From positions 1 through 43,043 of the forward strand of contig JABDFR010000023.1 in NCBI GenBank assembly GCA_013286465.1: a stretch of 43,043 bases of DNA. Reading direction: 5' to 3'. Shown one piece after another: positions 14,773-22,773 of this stretch (its first letter is position 1; every line of letters begins with the position of its first letter). The stretch comes from Acidobacteriota bacterium. Its GTDB lineage: Bacteria; Acidobacteriota; Terriglobia; Acidiferrales; UBA7541. The notes under the pieces were generated by a model that did not search any database, was not told where the DNA came from, and saw nothing but the letters and a program-made list of their open reading frames with translations. A program made the translations under genes and the position numbers.

Positions 14773-14979
14773 TTATCTTGGCCGGAAGCTGGGCCTGTAA
14801 GCGCTCAGCGGACGCGGCCTCATCCGAAATCTTGGCGGCAGCGGCGGCGGCACGTTATGCAAGGGCGCGCCACAATTGCTGCAAATTTCCTGTTGCGTGC
14901 CCTCGACGCGCAGCCAATGCCCGCGCGCGGGACATCCCGGACTCAAACACTGCACCGTCGAACCCGGCAGATATTGCAT
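14773..14979 (-). CDS. small zinc-ribbon protein, unknown function
   Basis: A 68-residue protein with CLSPGC near the start and CSNCG about 20 residues later, a CxxxxC/CxxC zinc-ribbon layout, followed by a Pro/Arg-rich tail (NVPPPLPPRFRMRPRP). The ATG at 14979 follows GGGAG at about 5 nt, so the longer open frame to 15096 is rejected. That longer start would also overlap the predicted promoter. The protein is probably cytoplasmic and may bind nucleic acid through its basic tail, but no function is known. It is transcribed alone. Confidence 0.7.
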   Translation of the reverse strand: MQYLPGSTVQCLSPGCPARGHWLRVEGTQQEICSNCGAPLHNVPPPLPPRFRMRPRPLSAYRPSFRPR

Positions 14980-15067
14980 CGCTCTCCCAGATTTGTTTCC
15001 AGAGCTAGCGCCGCCGCGAAACCCAAATGCCCCCGTCGCGACGCGCGAATTCCGGAAAGGATGAGGG

Positions 15068-15096
15068 ATTGTGAGCGCGAGGGTCTTGTGTGTCAA
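15068..15096 (-). promoter_or_regulatory. promoter of the zinc-ribbon gene
   Basis: On the minus strand a perfect TTGACA (15091-15096) is spaced 17 nt from CACAAT (15068-15073). Transcription would begin near 15061, giving a leader of about 80 nt. Confidence 0.6.
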
Positions 15097-15242
15097 GCAA
15101 AATCAATACTATTAGTAGTGGTACAGTTCCGAAATGGGAAAAGTTCATTTTGGGATGGGTTTGGGCGAGGGTGCATGCCTCGGAACGAAACGGGAATTGT
15201 ATTTTGCAGAATTGGGCGCACAGCCGGTTGTGGCGCGATCTT

Positions 15243-15280
15243 GCACGAAGAGGCCCGCCATGAAGCGCGGGCCCTACGTT
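15243..15280 (+). repeat. family-3 hairpin repeat
   Basis: The sequence GCACGAAGAGGCCCGCCATG and the 18 bases after it contain a GGCCCGC/GCGGGCC stem with an 8-nt loop and end in CCTACGTT. Related copies lie at 18882-18915 and as an inverted pair at 38860-39022. No gene is seen in the 14980-15308 gap. Confidence 0.8.
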
Positions 15281-15308
15281 CGGAGGAGCACCTCGGCGCT
15301 CTGAGGTT

Positions 15309-15974
15309 CTACGATGGGGGGCCTGGGATTGGGACGGCGCCTGGTGGGACTGGTTTTGGCGGCGTTGCTGGCTTTGCGTCCGGGACCTTTGCGGGCGGGG
15401 CGCCGATTTTTGCTTGTAGTTCGGCTAGCATTTGTTGCGTCAGGCGCAGTTGCTGCTTTTTATCCTCGAGCGCGGCTTTTTCACTATCAATCGCTCGCTG
15501 GCCGTCCTTGTCTGCTTTAAAATCCGGCTTGCCGTAGAACATTTGCGCGTCGAGGTCGTAGGTTCGCTGGGTTAGATTGACGTCTCTCTTCAGCTCTTCG
15601 ATTTTTTCCTCGGCTTCTTTGATGGCTTGCTGCACGTGGGCGACTTCGTCCGGCGAAAGAGTGGGCGCGCCTGGCGCCGCTTGCGCGACAGCTGCGTTCT
15701 GATCGGTGCCTGCGGCGGCGTTTGCGTCCGGAGCGGGCGCATTTGGATCTGGCCCAATCACCTCAATTGCGCTTGCGGGCGCCGAAATATTATCGTTATC
15801 CCAAACGTGCGCAGCTTTTGTGTCGGTTTTCTTCTGCTCGCGGGCTTTGCGCGCTGCCTGGGCAGGCGTTTGGCTCGGCTGCGTATCGGCGGCTTGTGGC
15901 CGCGCGGAGGCGAACCCTGCCGCTGCCATTACGCTCAGTAGAACGACTCCGAAGCGACCAATAGACTTCACCAT
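15309..15974 (-). CDS. exported coiled-coil protein, unknown function
   Basis: A 221-residue protein with a signal peptide (hydrophobic core FGVVLLSVMAAAGFA, cleavage near ASARPQ) and an Ala/Asp/Pro-rich linker at about residues 70-110. A helical coiled coil at about residues 112-190 (HVQQAIKEAEEKIEELKR; EKAALEDKKQQLRLTQQ) and a Pro-rich C-terminus complete it. It is likely periplasmic. The ATG at 15974 follows GGGAGGG, so the 18-codon longer frame is not used. No family is recognised. Confidence 0.78.
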   Translation of the reverse strand: MVKSIGRFGVVLLSVMAAAGFASARPQAADTQPSQTPAQAARKAREQKKTDTKAAHVWDNDNISAPASAIEVIGPDPNAPAPDANAAAGTDQNAAVAQAAPGAPTLSPDEVAHVQQAIKEAEEKIEELKRDVNLTQRTYDLDAQMFYGKPDFKADKDGQRAIDSEKAALEDKKQQLRLTQQMLAELQAKIGAPPAKVPDAKPATPPKPVPPGAVPIPGPPS

Positions 15975-16079
15975 AAATATGGCCCTCCCGCACCACCAAT
16001 GGTATGCCTCAGCGAGCCGCGCCGACAACTTGCGTCCGCCGCCGCGCCCTAAGAAGCACCCCGTACGGCTGCGCGCCGC

Positions 16080-16526
16080 TCAACCCTTGAATTTCGCAAA
16101 CCGCTTCAGCGCCGCAGGCTGGTATTGCCCGACTTCGATGATGTATCCATCGGGATCGCGAATGTAACAGCGCCATTCGTCGCCATCATTGTCGAGCGGA
16201 TCGGTCAAAAATTCCGCGCCCTTGGATTTCCATTTCTTGTAACAGGCCCAAATATCCGCCACCCGCAAATTCAAGAAAGCAGTTTGCCGGTTTGGATTGG
16301 GCGGCGTTTCGAGAATCACTTTGGGCTTGTCCGGCGTGGGCCCGCCACCCACGTTTAGGATCAGCCACGAGTTCGCCAATTTCAAATAGACGGGATCTCG
16401 CGGCAAGACCACTTTTGCGCCAAAAACGCGAACGTAGAAGTCCCTCGATCGCGCCTGATCCTTCACAGTCAAAAAGTGCGCAACATAAAATCCCTTTTTT
16501 GCGACGGGCGCATCTGCCAAACCCAT
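16080..16526 (-). CDS. VOC/glyoxalase-family protein
   Basis: A 148-residue member of the vicinal oxygen chelate superfamily, with two beta-alpha-beta-beta-beta units (HFLTVKDQARSRDFYVRVFG; AFLNLRVADIWACYKKWKS) and the C-terminal metal-ligand strand RDPDGYIIEVGQ. Members include glyoxalases, dioxygenases and antibiotic-binding proteins; the substrate cannot be told from sequence. The ATG at 16526 follows AGGGGG at 6 nt and gives normal length, so the upstream extension to 16658 is rejected. It is divergent from the toxin-antitoxin pair, 64 nt away. Confidence 0.83.
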   Translation of the reverse strand: MGLADAPVAKKGFYVAHFLTVKDQARSRDFYVRVFGAKVVLPRDPVYLKLANSWLILNVGGGPTPDKPKVILETPPNPNRQTAFLNLRVADIWACYKKWKSKGAEFLTDPLDNDGDEWRCYIRDPDGYIIEVGQYQPAALKRFAKFKG

Positions 16527-16590
16527 CAGTCCCCCTGAAAATTGAATTTCGCTGGATCGCACACTCCTAGGTGTATTCCCGTTTGGTTCG

Positions 16591-17061
16591 ATGGAATTGT
16601 GCTCGTTTCTAGGATTTAATGCCCCTGTTTTCAGCATTGAATCGACGCTTGCATGCATATCCTACAAATGGGATAATTGCTCGACTCGAACCGAAGCAGC
16701 ACCCGGCGAGAAATCGCTTTTCTGGGTCGGTGCCTCCAAGCGCGATCTGAGGGCGCTGCCCGAGGCGGTACAAGACCACATCGGAATTGCTCTGAGCGTC
16801 GCCCAGTTTGGGGGACGGCATCCGAGTGTAAAGCCGTGGAAAGGCGAAAGACCTGGAGTTTTTGAAATTGTGTCGGATCATCGCGGAGATACATTCGGTG
16901 CGGTCTTTACGGTCCGGTTCGAACTCGCCATTTATGTGCTGCATGTATTCCAGAAGAAATCGCGGCAGGGGAAAAAGACTCCGCAGAGCGACATCGGGCT
17001 AATCTCCCAACGGTTGCTTGTGGCGCGCGAAGATTATGAGGTGCGATATGGCAAAGACTAA
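16591..17061 (+). CDS. HigB-like RelE/ParE-superfamily toxin
   Basis: Probable mRNA interferase of the phage-Gp49-like (DUF891/HigB) family. The conserved core begins near residue 41 (KSLFWVGASKRDLRALPEAV) and continues with IVSDHRGDTFGAVFTVRF and YVLHVFQKKSRQGKKTP. The family is usually about 110-120 residues, so the first 40 or so here are surplus. The only in-frame starts are ATG 16591 and TTG 16597, both without a good ribosome-binding site, and a promoter-like sequence (16649-16677) lies within this extension. The true start is therefore unclear. It overlaps the antitoxin gene by 14 nt, the classic toxin-first HigBA order. Confidence 0.8.
   Translation: MELCSFLGFNAPVFSIESTLACISYKWDNCSTRTEAAPGEKSLFWVGASKRDLRALPEAVQDHIGIALSVAQFGGRHPSVKPWKGERPGVFEIVSDHRGDTFGAVFTVRFELAIYVLHVFQKKSRQGKKTPQSDIGLISQRLLVAREDYEVRYGKD
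16649..16677 (+). promoter_or_regulatory. promoter-like site inside the toxin 5' region
   Basis: TTGCAT (16649-16654) is spaced 17 nt from GATAAT (16672-16677). The -35 region overlaps the palindrome TGCATGCA (16650-16657), a possible binding site for the HigA-like antitoxin. Function is inferred. Confidence 0.45.
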
Positions 17062-17380
17062 CCCTGGCATAACGCGGAGTTCCGGAAATGTTTTCGCCGA
17101 TCTCGGACTAACGCACGCCGAGGAAAAACAAACGCAAGTGCGGCTTGCGGTGGCGATCAATCAGGCGATAAAAGATCGCCGGCTTTCACAGGCGAGTGCG
17201 GCACACCTTTTGGAAATCAATCAACCAAAGATTTCCGCGCTTGCCAATTATCGGCTGGATGGTTTCTCCGTGGAGCGCCTGATGCGCTTTCTGAACGCGC
17301 TCGGCCGCGATGTGGAAATCATCGTCCATCGAAGACCAAAATCTCGAAAGACCGGCCGCATTCTGGTGACCGCAGCCTGA
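17048..17380 (+). CDS. HigA-like XRE-family antitoxin
   Basis: A 110-residue antitoxin. The N-terminus (NVFADLGLTHAEE) is typical of antitoxins that cap HigB-like toxins, and an XRE helix-turn-helix follows (LSQASAAHLLEINQPKISAL, then RLDGFSVERLMRFLNALGRD). The C-terminus is basic. The ATG at 17048 lies within the toxin gene end, 14 nt before its stop, so translation is likely coupled. Antitoxins of this kind bind their own promoter, often at short palindromes. The longer frame from 17018 is not needed. It neutralises the preceding toxin. Confidence 0.83.
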   Translation: MAKTNPGITRSSGNVFADLGLTHAEEKQTQVRLAVAINQAIKDRRLSQASAAHLLEINQPKISALANYRLDGFSVERLMRFLNALGRDVEIIVHRRPKSRKTGRILVTAA

Positions 17381-17425
17381 TATCCGATCCTGAATTCCAG
17401 TGACGGTGCAAGACGTATCGTTTCC

Positions 17426-17454
17426 TTGAAATCGATTCCGCCAAAAGGCATACT
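17426..17454 (+). promoter_or_regulatory. promoter of the M48 protease gene
   Basis: TTGAAA (17426-17431) is spaced 17 nt from CATACT (17449-17454), with an expected start near 17461 and a leader of about 48 nt. Confidence 0.5.
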
Positions 17455-17508
17455 GCCCGGCACGAAATCGGGAGATCTCCGACAATTCATTTTTTGCAGG
17501 AGTTTGTC

Positions 17509-18873
17509 TTGCGCAAATTTGCGTCGTACGCAGTGCTCTGTCTATTTTTGATTGGCATCGCCGGCCTCGCTGCGAAATCCGCGCGAGCCTGCGCTTTTAC
17601 TTCTCGCTTCCAAGCGCCGACCACAGCGCCGTCGGACGCGCCGGCCGTCGACAATCCAAACGGACAGGCGGCCGTGCACGTGACCGCATACACGCTTCCA
17701 CCTGATAAATATGCGCAGGCGCGCGGTCTGGCGCGCATCGGCTATGTCGCGGGAATTCTGATTCCACTGTACTCAATTTTAGTTTTGTATTTGATGCTGC
17801 GCTGGGGCTGGTCCGCGAAATTTCGCGATTGGGCTGAAGCGCGCACGTCGCAGCCGTTTTATCAGGCGGGCATTTATTGCACGGGCTTCTTCAGCGTTTA
17901 TACGCTCTCAAGACTGCCGATTCGCGCGTGGTTCCATTGGCTCTACGTGAAGAACGATCTGGTCGTGCAGGGATGGACCTCTTGGCTCGCCGATAGCGGC
18001 AAGCAGCTCATGATCACAATATTCGTCGGAACGATTTTGGTCACCGCGCTTTTTTCGACGGTCCGGCGCAGCCCACGCCGCTGGTGGATTCAGTTCTGGC
18101 TCGGAATGTTGCCGTTTATCGTTCTCATTATTTTTCTCACACCGTTGGTGATCGACCCGCTCTTCAACAAATTCGAGCCGCTATCCGCGCACGACCCGCA
18201 ATTGGTCAGCGATCTCGAGCGCGTGGTGAATCGCGGCGGCCTGGAAATTCCCCCACAGCGCATGTTTCTGATGAAGGCCAGCGCGAAAGTGAACTTGGTG
18301 AACGCCTACGTGACCGGGCTCGGCGCGTCAAAGCGCGTGGTGGTGTGGGACACCACCATTGCAAAAATGACGCGACCGGAAATCCTGTTCGTCTTTGGCC
18401 ACGAAATGGGCCACTACGTTTTGAATCATGTTTACAAAGGGATGGCAGTTACCGCGCTCGGACTGCTCGCGGGTGTGATCCTGATCGCCTGGATTACGCG
18501 GTGGTGGATCGAGCGGCCTTCCACCGCAGGGAAAATTCGCGGGTCGGGCGATTTGGCGACGCTTCCGATTTATGCCATTCCGTTTTTGTTTCTAAGTTTT
18601 GTCGCCACGCCAATCTCGAATGTTTACTCGCGTTACGTCGAGCATCAGGCCGATCAATATGGACTCGAAGTGACGCACCGGCTTACGCCGGATTCCGGGC
18701 AAGTGGCCGCGGACTCGTTTCAGATTCTTGGCGAAATTGATTTGGAGGATCCATCGCCGACGCGATTGGAAATTCTTTGGTATTGGGATCACCCCTGGAT
18801 TGGGGATCGCATCCAGTACGCGTTGCACTACGATCCGTGGGCGAAAGGCGAGTGGGGCGAGTTTGTGAAGTAG
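17509..18873 (+). CDS. M48-family membrane metalloprotease (Ste24-like)
   Basis: Zinc endopeptidase of the M48/Ste24 family, about 454 residues and integral in the inner membrane. The zinc site is HEMGH (residues 298-302) with the downstream glutamate in NVYSRYVEHQADQYG. Several hydrophobic segments surround it, and an N-terminal signal-like helix (AVLCLFLIGIAGLAA) precedes a short extracytoplasmic stretch. Related proteins process CAAX-like or misfolded membrane proteins. TTG 17509 is taken as the start because AGGAG lies 6 nt upstream; TTG 17494 is also in frame. It follows the antitoxin gene by 128 nt with its own promoter. The substrate is unknown. Confidence 0.88.
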   Translation: MRKFASYAVLCLFLIGIAGLAAKSARACAFTSRFQAPTTAPSDAPAVDNPNGQAAVHVTAYTLPPDKYAQARGLARIGYVAGILIPLYSILVLYLMLRWGWSAKFRDWAEARTSQPFYQAGIYCTGFFSVYTLSRLPIRAWFHWLYVKNDLVVQGWTSWLADSGKQLMITIFVGTILVTALFSTVRRSPRRWWIQFWLGMLPFIVLIIFLTPLVIDPLFNKFEPLSAHDPQLVSDLERVVNRGGLEIPPQRMFLMKASAKVNLVNAYVTGLGASKRVVVWDTTIAKMTRPEILFVFGHEMGHYVLNHVYKGMAVTALGLLAGVILIAWITRWWIERPSTAGKIRGSGDLATLPIYAIPFLFLSFVATPISNVYSRYVEHQADQYGLEVTHRLTPDSGQVAADSFQILGEIDLEDPSPTRLEILWYWDHPWIGDRIQYALHYDPWAKGEWGEFVK

Positions 18874-18881
18874 GTGTGTTG

Positions 18882-18915
18882 ACGTAGGGCCCGCGCTTTA
18901 TGCCGGGCCTCTTCT
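18882..18915 (-). repeat. family-3 hairpin repeat between convergent genes
   Basis: The sequence ACGTAGGGCCCGCGCTTTAT and the following bases are an inverted copy of the repeat at 15243-15280. It lies between the stops of the M48 protease and the P450 genes and could act as a two-way terminator. Confidence 0.78.
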
Positions 18916-18960
18916 GCCGCGTTTGCGCGGCAATCGCCGAACACAGCGGCCGCACGTGTA

Positions 18961-20349
18961 CTAAGAACGAATCCTTACCGTCATCGGGACGCCGCCCTTT
19001 GCGCGTAACGTCACCAGCGGCTCGGGCACGACTTTCATTCCTTCGCGTTCGGCGAAGCGGAATTTTTGTGCCAGCGTGGCGGCTACTAGTGCCGCTTCCA
19101 TCAGGGCAAAAATCTGCCCGATGCATCGCCGCGGACCTCCGCCGAAAGGGAAATAGGCGTAGGGGTGCAGTCGGCTTTCGAGTCCATCGAGCCAGCGTTC
19201 GGGTTGGAATTCATCGGGCGCATCAAAAAGGCGCGGATCGCGATGGACGATCCACTGCGACATGATCACCGTCGTATTCACGGGAAACTGGTAGGCGGCG
19301 AGAGCGAATGGCTCGAGCGAGGTGCGCTGCAGCACGTAAGCCGCCGGATAAAGGCGCAGCACTTCTTTAATCACCGCGTCGAGATACGGTAGCCGCGGCA
19401 AATCTTCCGGCGTGGGAGCGCGACCTGCCAGCACGCTATGCAATTCTTCGGCGAGGCGTTGTTCTACGCGCGGATTTTGCGCGAGCAGATGCCAGAGCCA
19501 ACCGAGAGTTACAGCAGTGGTTTCGTGTCCCGCGATGAAAAGCGTCATCACTTCATCGCGGAGCTGCTTCGGGGTCATGCGGCTTCCGTCCTCATCCATG
19601 GCATTCATCAGAAGCGAGAGAACGTCGTGGCCCTCGGGCTCACCCGCGTCGCGGCGGCGCCGCCGCTCTTCGATAATTCCGTAAACGAGCGAATCGAGGA
19701 ACTCATAGGCGCGATTGGCGCGCAAATTCGAAGGCGTGGGCCAATGCATGGGAATTTTTATTGGCGAGCGCAAGCGGCCGAGTTGGTAGCGCATCAGCAG
19801 CGTGACTGCGGGGCCCACGCGCTTGGCTTCATCCGTGAATTCAATTCCGAAAAGAGTTTTCACGGCGATGATGAGCGTGAGCGCCATCATTTCTTCGGCC
19901 ATATCGCGCGTTTCGCCATCGCGCCAGTTGCACGTGTGCGCCGTAGCCTGCTCCACCATCACCTGCGCGTATTCGCCGATACGCTGGCGGTGAAATGCAG
20001 GCTGCGCGAGTCGCCGCTGCCGCCGCCAAAGCTCGCCATCGCTGGTGAGCAGCCCCTCGCCAAGCAATCGCCGCGAAGCATCTTTTAGTCCCGGTCCTTT
20101 ATCAAATTTCTGCGGCTGGCGGACGATTAAGTCTTCGATCCACTCCGGCGAGCTGACCAAAATGCGGCTTTGCATCAGCAGCGGCACGTAGGCGATGTCG
20201 CCGTACTCGCGGGCGATGCGAGTAAGCACGCCGAGCACGTCGCGACGCAGCGAAAGTGCTACGCCGAAAAGCGGCAGACCTTTGGGCCCCGGCGGCAATT
20301 CGCCGCTTTCCGGAATCTGGATCGCCTGAGTAGCTCGCGTGGAAGCCAT
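18961..20349 (-). CDS. cytochrome P450
   Basis: Haem-thiolate monooxygenase, 462 residues, soluble (no membrane anchor seen; the N-terminus has a PPGPKGLPLFG proline-rich segment). The I-helix oxygen-activation motif is AGHETT (273-278), the ExxR motif is EVLR (329-332), and the haem-binding loop is FPFGGGPRRCIG with ligand C409. The overall sequence style resembles bacterial relatives of the fatty-acid-oxidising CYP4/CYP102 group. No ferredoxin or reductase gene is adjacent, so its redox partner must be encoded elsewhere. The substrate is unknown. It is monocistronic and convergent with the M48 gene. Confidence 0.93.
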   Translation of the reverse strand: MASTRATQAIQIPESGELPPGPKGLPLFGVALSLRRDVLGVLTRIAREYGDIAYVPLLMQSRILVSSPEWIEDLIVRQPQKFDKGPGLKDASRRLLGEGLLTSDGELWRRQRRLAQPAFHRQRIGEYAQVMVEQATAHTCNWRDGETRDMAEEMMALTLIIAVKTLFGIEFTDEAKRVGPAVTLLMRYQLGRLRSPIKIPMHWPTPSNLRANRAYEFLDSLVYGIIEERRRRRDAGEPEGHDVLSLLMNAMDEDGSRMTPKQLRDEVMTLFIAGHETTAVTLGWLWHLLAQNPRVEQRLAEELHSVLAGRAPTPEDLPRLPYLDAVIKEVLRLYPAAYVLQRTSLEPFALAAYQFPVNTTVIMSQWIVHRDPRLFDAPDEFQPERWLDGLESRLHPYAYFPFGGGPRRCIGQIFALMEAALVAATLAQKFRFAEREGMKVVPEPLVTLRAKGGVPMTVRIRS

Positions 20350-20407
20350 CGTGTCCGAAGTAAGAGAGAACTACCGCGTATGAGTTTAGCGCAGGAACGG
20401 GCGGTCA

Positions 20408-20436
20408 AGTAGCGCCAGCGGGGCGCCGACGCTACT
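20408..20436. repeat. family-1 short palindrome
   Basis: A single hairpin with ends AGTAGCG/CGCTACT, whose interior matches the family-1 core with a few changes. It lies 24 nt beyond the stop of the VOC gene at 20460 and upstream of the P450 gene. Confidence 0.65.
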
Positions 20437-20459
20437 CCAACCGATCTTGAACTAAATTG

Positions 20460-20933
20460 TCAATCGCGATCGTAGGCCTGCTGCATGCGTTTAATATCGA
20501 GCTTGTGCATCGTCATAATTTCTTTGAACACACGATTCGCTTTCTCAGGGGTTTTGCTGTCCAACAGCTGATTCAGAATTGCCGGAACAACTTGCCACGA
20601 CAAACCATACTTGTCTTTCAGCCAGCCGCATTGGCTTTCTTCGCCGCCTGCGGATAGCTTCTCCCACATGTCATCGATTTCCTGCTGCGTCTCGCAATTC
20701 ACCATCAGAGAGATCGCTTCGGTGAATTTGAAGTGCGGACCGCCGTTCAATGCCAGGAATTTTTGTCCGTCGAGTTGAAACTCCACCACGAGCACAGATC
20801 CTTTCGGGCGCGGCCCGCCTTCGCCATAGTGGCTCATGTTCAGAATTTTCGAATTCTTGAAAATGGAAACGTAAAAATTGGCGGCTTCTTCGGCTTGAGC
20901 GTCGAACCAAAGGAAGGTGTTAATTTTCTGCAT
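20460..20933 (-). CDS. PhnB-like VOC-family protein
   Basis: A 157-residue protein of the PhnB/3-demethylubiquinone-methyltransferase-like branch of the VOC superfamily. It opens with INTFLWFDAQAEEAANFYVS and has the typical blocks GSVLVVEFQLDGQKFLALN and GWLKDKYGLSWQVVP. The biochemical function of this branch is mostly unknown; despite the old name it is not a methyltransferase. It is the third gene of an ArsR-SRPBCC-VOC set, a combination seen in many bacteria. It starts 44 nt after the SRPBCC gene. Confidence 0.85.
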   Translation of the reverse strand: MQKINTFLWFDAQAEEAANFYVSIFKNSKILNMSHYGEGGPRPKGSVLVVEFQLDGQKFLALNGGPHFKFTEAISLMVNCETQQEIDDMWEKLSAGGEESQCGWLKDKYGLSWQVVPAILNQLLDSKTPEKANRVFKEIMTMHKLDIKRMQQAYDRD

Positions 20934-20977
20934 TTGTTTCTCCTTTTGTTTTTGCGAAATCGGGTTCTTTCACCGCT

Positions 20978-21502
20978 CTAGGCACGAGCCTGTCCGTTTG
21001 ATTGGATCAGCAACTTTTCCAGTCGGTCGTAACCGACGGCCATGCCCTCTTCCATTCCAGATTTGAGCGCGCCGTCGCGGGCGGCTTTCGAAACATAGAG
21101 GATCGATTGCGTGACCGTGGTTTTGCCGCCGCTTTCGACAAAGGTTATCGTCACGAACGTCTCGCCCCCGGTCCAGTTGTCGTCGAAGATTTCGGTGAAC
21201 ACGAGCTTGTCGGGCGGGATAATTTCGCGATAGACGCCGCGCAGTCCCATGCTTCCGCCATCTTGATGGCGCCAAACCCAGCGAATTGCGCCGCCAACTT
21301 TTAGATCGATCTCGCAGTCCATCAGGCGCCAGTCTTCGGGGCCATAAAGCCAGCGCTTGAGCAAATCAGGAGTGGTCCATGCTTTGAAAACGAGCTCGCG
21401 CGGCGCGTTGAACGTGCGCGCCATGGCGATTTCGCGGTCGCTGGGCGTGGTTACTTTTAGTCTCGCGGAATCGATCGAAGGTTTAGCGCTTTTTGCGTCC
21501 AC
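20978..21502 (-). CDS. SRPBCC/AHSA1-domain protein
   Basis: A 174-residue protein with a single START-like AHSA1 domain: REIAMARTFNAPRELVFKAW at the start, then GPEDWRLMDCEIDLKVGG and VTITFVESGGKTTVTQS. The fold forms a hydrophobic cavity for small ligands; the ligand is unknown. The first 20 residues form a variable extension. It overlaps the upstream ArsR-like gene by 20 nt in another frame, so translation is coupled. Together with the VOC gene it is probably regulated by that ArsR repressor. Confidence 0.87.
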   Translation of the reverse strand: MDAKSAKPSIDSARLKVTTPSDREIAMARTFNAPRELVFKAWTTPDLLKRWLYGPEDWRLMDCEIDLKVGGAIRWVWRHQDGGSMGLRGVYREIIPPDKLVFTEIFDDNWTGGETFVTITFVESGGKTTVTQSILYVSKAARDGALKSGMEEGMAVGYDRLEKLLIQSNGQARA

Positions 21503-21860
21503 GTTTTTTCTCCTTCGTTTTCATTTCTTCCAGCAGGGAATCCAAGCGTTGGAAATTTCCTTCCCAGAATTGGCGATAGCGCTCGAGCCACCGGTTAGCT
21601 TCGGCCAGCCGCCGCGCTTCGAGACGCCGGGGGCGTCGCTGCGCGTCGCGGCCGCGCGAGATCAGCCCGGCGCGCTCCAAAACTTTGAGATGCTTCGAAA
21701 TTGCCGGCTGGCTCATGGCGAACGGCGCGGCCAACTCGTTCACCGAAGCATCGCCCGAAGCCAGTCGCGCAAGAATCGCCCGGCGAGTGCTATCGGCCAG
21801 CGCCGCGAAGACCGCGTCCAGCTGCCTCGATGCCACTTGTCTATAACCTTGTGGTTGCAT
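21483..21860 (-). CDS. ArsR-family repressor
   Basis: A 125-residue winged-helix regulator. The HTH is FAALADSTRRAILARLASGD, then SVNELAAPFAMSQPAISKHL and LERAGLISRGRDAQRRP. It lacks the metal-binding ELCVCDL motif of arsenic sensors and belongs to the type linked to SRPBCC genes. The C-terminus is strongly basic (KTKEKKRGRKKR). ATG 21860 lies only about 5 nt beyond the predicted transcription start, so it may be nearly leaderless; GTG 21836 is an alternative with a weak AAGG upstream. It heads the ArsR-SRPBCC-VOC operon. Confidence 0.87.
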   Translation of the reverse strand: MQPQGYRQVASRQLDAVFAALADSTRRAILARLASGDASVNELAAPFAMSQPAISKHLKVLERAGLISRGRDAQRRPRRLEARRLAEANRWLERYRQFWEGNFQRLDSLLEEMKTKEKKRGRKKR

Positions 21861-21871
21861 AACCGTATGGA

Positions 21872-21900
21872 AATATACAAAACAAAAAGACAGGTGTCAA
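21872..21900 (-). promoter_or_regulatory. consensus sigma70 promoter of the ArsR operon
   Basis: TTGACA (21895-21900, minus strand) is spaced exactly 17 nt from TATATT (21872-21877). Small dyads (GGTT-ATGC-AACC and AACC-ACAA-GGTT) lie between it and codon 6 and could be the operator. Confidence 0.75.
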
Positions 21901-21936
21901 GGCTCGAGCTGAAGGAATCGGATCCGGCTCAGGAGC

Positions 21937-22773
21937 TCAACCGCGCTTGGTATCAGCCATGTAGGCCGTCAGGTCGGCGTGCGGAATCGCGTCGGCAGCG
22001 AAGGTGAATGTGCCTTTTTCTTTTACTTCGCGGGCCGCTCGCACGAAGGCGCCGAGTGCGGCGCGAGCTAGCGCGCCACCTACGCTGATGCGTTTCGCTC
22101 CGGCGGCGGCGATTTGATCCACTGAATACGTGGCGCCTTTTAGGCCCATCAGCACATTTACCGGCTTCGAGACTGACGCGCAGACTTCCTTGATGGCTTC
22201 TAGGCTTGGCAGCCCGGGAGCGTAGACGACGTCCGCGCCGGCATCGGCGAAAGATTGCAGTCGGCGGATGGTGTCTTTCAGATCGGGGCGTCCGTGCAGA
22301 AAATTTTCTGCTCTCGCGGTCAGCACAAAGTGCGAGTCGTGTGCCGCTTTTGCGGCGGCCGCTACACGCTTGACCGCCAAATCAACTTCATAAATCGGTT
22401 CGCGTTCATCGCCGGTAGCATCTTCAATCGAGCCGCCGACCAGGCCAGTTTGCGCGGCGAGACGAATGGTCTCGGCGCACGATTCGGGCGAGCGCCCAAA
22501 GCCATCCTGCAAATCGGCGGACACCGGCAAATGCGTGGCTTCGACGATTTCCTTGGCGTTGGCAAGCACTCCATCACGGGTAATCGAAGTGTTGGAGTCC
22601 ACGCGTCCGGCGTTGAAAGCATATCCGGCGCTGGTGGTGGCGAGCGCTTCGAAGCCGAGCGCGGTGAGAATTTTCGCTGAGCCCGCATTCCACGGATTCG
22701 GGATCAGAAAAATTCCCGCGCGTTCATGCAACGTCCGGAAAGCTTTGTATTTTTCTTCGCGCGTCGGCATCAT
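21937..22773 (-). CDS. isocitrate lyase/PEP-mutase family protein
   Basis: A 278-residue TIM-barrel enzyme of the phosphoenolpyruvate mutase/isocitrate lyase superfamily, whose members cleave or form C-C or C-P bonds in 2-oxo-acid-like substrates. Visible features are FLIPNPWNAGSAKILTALGF, PVSADLQDGFG (metal-binding aspartates), GGSIEDATGD and GADVVYAPGLPSLEAI. The catalytic loop cysteine of isocitrate lyase (KKCGH) is absent, so it is an oxaloacetate decarboxylase-like or uncharacterised member. Tandem ATGs at 22773 and 22770 follow GAGG; the longer frame to 22929 has no ribosome-binding site. Confidence 0.83.
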   Translation of the reverse strand: MMPTREEKYKAFRTLHERAGIFLIPNPWNAGSAKILTALGFEALATTSAGYAFNAGRVDSNTSITRDGVLANAKEIVEATHLPVSADLQDGFGRSPESCAETIRLAAQTGLVGGSIEDATGDEREPIYEVDLAVKRVAAAAKAAHDSHFVLTARAENFLHGRPDLKDTIRRLQSFADAGADVVYAPGLPSLEAIKEVCASVSKPVNVLMGLKGATYSVDQIAAAGAKRISVGGALARAALGAFVRAAREVKEKGTFTFAADAIPHADLTAYMADTKRG

